The position numbers and the translations under genes were made by a program. Of a DNA stretch of 13,919 nucleotides, positions 13,665 to 13,919 are shown in pieces. Under the pieces are notes generated by a model, which did no database searches, was not told the origin of the DNA, and saw only the letters and a list, made by a program, of their open reading frames with translations. This DNA is from JBKPHS01 sp046729975. GTDB lineage: Bacteria; Actinomycetota; Thermoleophilia; Solirubrobacterales; Thermoleophilaceae. The first letter of the stretch is position 1. Each line of letters begins with the position of its first letter. The stretch is taken from the NCBI GenBank assembly GCA_046729975.1, contig JBKPHS010000036.1:1-13919 (forward strand), read 5' to 3'.

Positions 13665-13919
13665 GTGGACCTCGCCGCCTACCGCGTGGAGGCCGAGGAG
13701 TTCGTCTCCTCGCTCGACCGCGAGTACTACCTTCATTTCTCCGGCCGCCGCGAGACCTTCGAGATCGAGCCGATCTACGACGCACACGCGGGGCTCTTCT
13801 CGCGCGAGGCCGTGGACGCGCTACGTGCGTCCGGGCCTCGCGAGCTGCTCGAGTTCGCCGCTCAGGGGCACATCGGCCGTGCCACGAAGGCGGAGGAGGC
13901 CGAGCTGGCGAGACGGGAG
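13665..13919 (+). CDS. Unidentified protein, N-terminal 85 residues (cut by window edge)
   Basis: An open frame of 85 codons runs from GTG 13665 to the edge with no stop. The translation begins MDLAAYRVEAEEFVSSLDRE and continues with YYLHFSGRRETFEIEPIYDA, then a charged helical stretch rich in Glu, Arg and Ala. There is no signal peptide or membrane segment. Codon usage is that of a normal high-GC gene, and a TATGCT box precedes the start. I do not recognise the family from this part. The mostly helical N-terminus would suit a metallopeptidase lead domain, but that is only an impression. It is divergent from the RNA methyltransferase gene. Confidence 0.65.
   Translation, partial: MDLAAYRVEAEEFVSSLDREYYLHFSGRRETFEIEPIYDAHAGLFSREAVDALRASGPRELLEFAAQGHIGRATKAEEAELARRE

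Overview
The window is one gene-dense, very GC-rich bacterial segment: 13 protein genes, 2 of them cut by the window ends, with no RNA genes, IS elements or CRISPR and no gene-free stretch over 300 bases. The best guess for the source is a deep-branching actinobacterium of the Thermoleophilia/Gaiellales kind. The reasons are the high GC, frequent GTG/TTG starts, TANNNT -10 boxes sitting 6-9 nt before start codons (leaderless style), a bacterial Ino1-type inositol phosphate synthase beside a phosphatidylinositol-phosphate-synthase-like enzyme, and a DnaK tail ending in the actinobacterial VVDAEVVD style. This is inference, since no rRNA or marker search was possible.

Layout. (1) 1-3745, minus strand: nth-like DNA glycosylase -> EamA transporter (4-nt overlap), then after 82 bp dnaK -> grpE (4-nt overlap). 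grpE runs off the left edge through a C10/G31 homopolymer that may be an assembly artefact. (2) 3783-6142, plus strand: a haloalkane-dehalogenase-like hydrolase and a polytopic GT-C-like membrane protein that abut or overlap. (3) 6185-8908, plus strand: a PAP2_3 (Aur1-like) phosphatase, a CDP-alcohol phosphatidyltransferase of the PIP-synthase type and myo-inositol-1-phosphate synthase. This is a compact inositol-phospholipid unit. (4) 8889-9001: heptamer repeats and a long nested hairpin separate the unit from the next gene. (5) 9002-11556: a PimA-like glycosyltransferase domain fused to a PHP phosphoesterase domain, then a degenerate family-4-like uracil-DNA glycosylase. (6) 11625-12270: a universal-stress-like protein and a 60-residue zinc-ribbon protein. 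(7) 12252-13643, minus strand: an RlmD/TrmA-type RNA m5U methyltransferase, converging on the zinc-ribbon gene with a 19-nt overlap. (8) 13665-end: the start of an unidentified divergent gene.

The most interesting part is regions 3-5. Ino1 makes inositol-3-phosphate, the PIP-synthase-like enzyme can join it to CDP-diacylglycerol, and the PAP2_3 protein coupled to it is a natural candidate for removing the phosphate to give phosphatidylinositol. The next gene resembles the PI mannosyltransferase PimA, but its sugar-nucleotide binding signatures are gone while the acceptor-side HEP motif and the fused PHP metal site are kept. It looks like a pseudo-glycosyltransferase/phosphoesterase fusion, possibly acting on inositol lipids. 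This role is a hypothesis from sequence and context only.
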